The notes under the pieces are model-generated. The model was not told the DNA's origin and did not search any database. It worked only from the letters and a program-made list of their open reading frames with translations. The position numbers and the translations under genes are program-made. 64,000 nt of DNA from Halichondria panicea (lineage: Eukaryota; Porifera; Demospongiae; Suberitida; Halichondriidae), in assembly GCF_963675165.1 (NCBI RefSeq), contig NC_087393.1:240001-304000 (forward strand), read 5' to 3'. This document shows, one piece after another, positions 63,736 to 64,000 of the stretch; within the stretch, counting starts at the first letter, position 1, and the number at the start of each line of letters is the position of its first letter.

Positions 63736-64000
63736 TCATTCGTGTGGTATGTATGTGTTGAAGTATAGCACATGTATTTCTGAGGGTCGTATACTGAACA
63801 GCTTATTGAGAAAATGTGTGTTTATAAAACTTCACTGGACCTGTTTCTGTGGGAGCCCTTGTCACCTTTAGTATTGTGAAATTAGATACATGTTTTGTTA
63901 TGTTGCCTTTTGCACAAACTTTGCTCTAGGGGCAGCTGTGTGTGATGATGGTGTTTTGGTAGCCATTGTTATAGTGTAGTTTCTACACTGGATTATGTTA
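63736..64000. other. Intron of the SKAP-like gene at the right edge
   Basis: T-rich, with no coding exon recognised. The next exon of the gene is expected to the right of the window. Confidence 0.55.

Overview
This is animal nuclear DNA: intron-rich, spliced protein genes, with no operons, ribosome binding sites or bacterial features. Marker families (SH2-C1-RhoGAP chimaerin, neurobeachin-like BEACH protein, GlcNAc-1-phosphotransferase alpha/beta, p40phox-like PX-SH3-PB1, SOCS-box ankyrin protein) point to a metazoan. The small introns, short intergenic gaps and moderate divergence from human suggest an early-branching animal such as a sponge; that placement is inference, since no species-specific marker was seen.

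Layout, left to right: (1) minus, 1137-10978, a giant coiled-coil protein running off the left edge; (2) plus, 11258-14673, SLC38A10-type transporter; (3) minus, 15051-34071, a 41-exon neurobeachin-like (NBEAL1/2) gene, with a broken plus-strand dynein heavy chain fragment in one intron; (4) plus, 34799-42072, GNPTAB; (5) minus, 42425-48885, chimaerin; (6) plus, 49105-51791, PIGA; (7) plus, 51963-53472, carboxypeptidase M-like enzyme; (8) minus, 53813-55199, ribosomal protein eL18; (9) plus, 55404-56386, ankyrin/SOCS-box protein; (10) minus, 56501-58649, SAE1; (11) minus, 59417-62267, p40phox-like NCF4; (12) plus, 62587 to beyond the right edge, a SKAP-like adaptor. Exon joins were made by hand from GT-AG signals, reading phase and remembered human family sequences. 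For GNPTAB, PIGA, RPL18, SAE1, NCF4, SLC38A10, CPM and the ankyrin gene the summed exon lengths are exact multiples of three. For NBEAL and chimaerin some exon edges may be off by a few bases.

Five divergent pairs start within about 200-730 bp of each other (coiled-coil/SLC38A10, NBEAL/GNPTAB, chimaerin/PIGA, RPL18/ankyrin, NCF4/SKAP-like), so shared bidirectional promoters are the main regulatory theme. One contains a perfect NRF-1 palindrome. Functionally the set is mixed: lysosomal targeting (GNPTAB), GPI anchoring (PIGA) beside a putative GPI-anchored enzyme (CPM-like), SUMO activation, small-GTPase and oxidase signalling, and translation.

The most unusual property lies in the non-coding DNA. 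Many 3' splice sites have an (AC)n repeat where a polypyrimidine tract is expected. At least nine exon-intron junctions have been copied into short tandem repeats, making ladders of duplicate donors or acceptors. The window also holds a foldback element family with a near-palindromic body, two kinds of MITE with terminal inverted repeats, and a repeat exon in the coiled-coil gene that is open on both strands.
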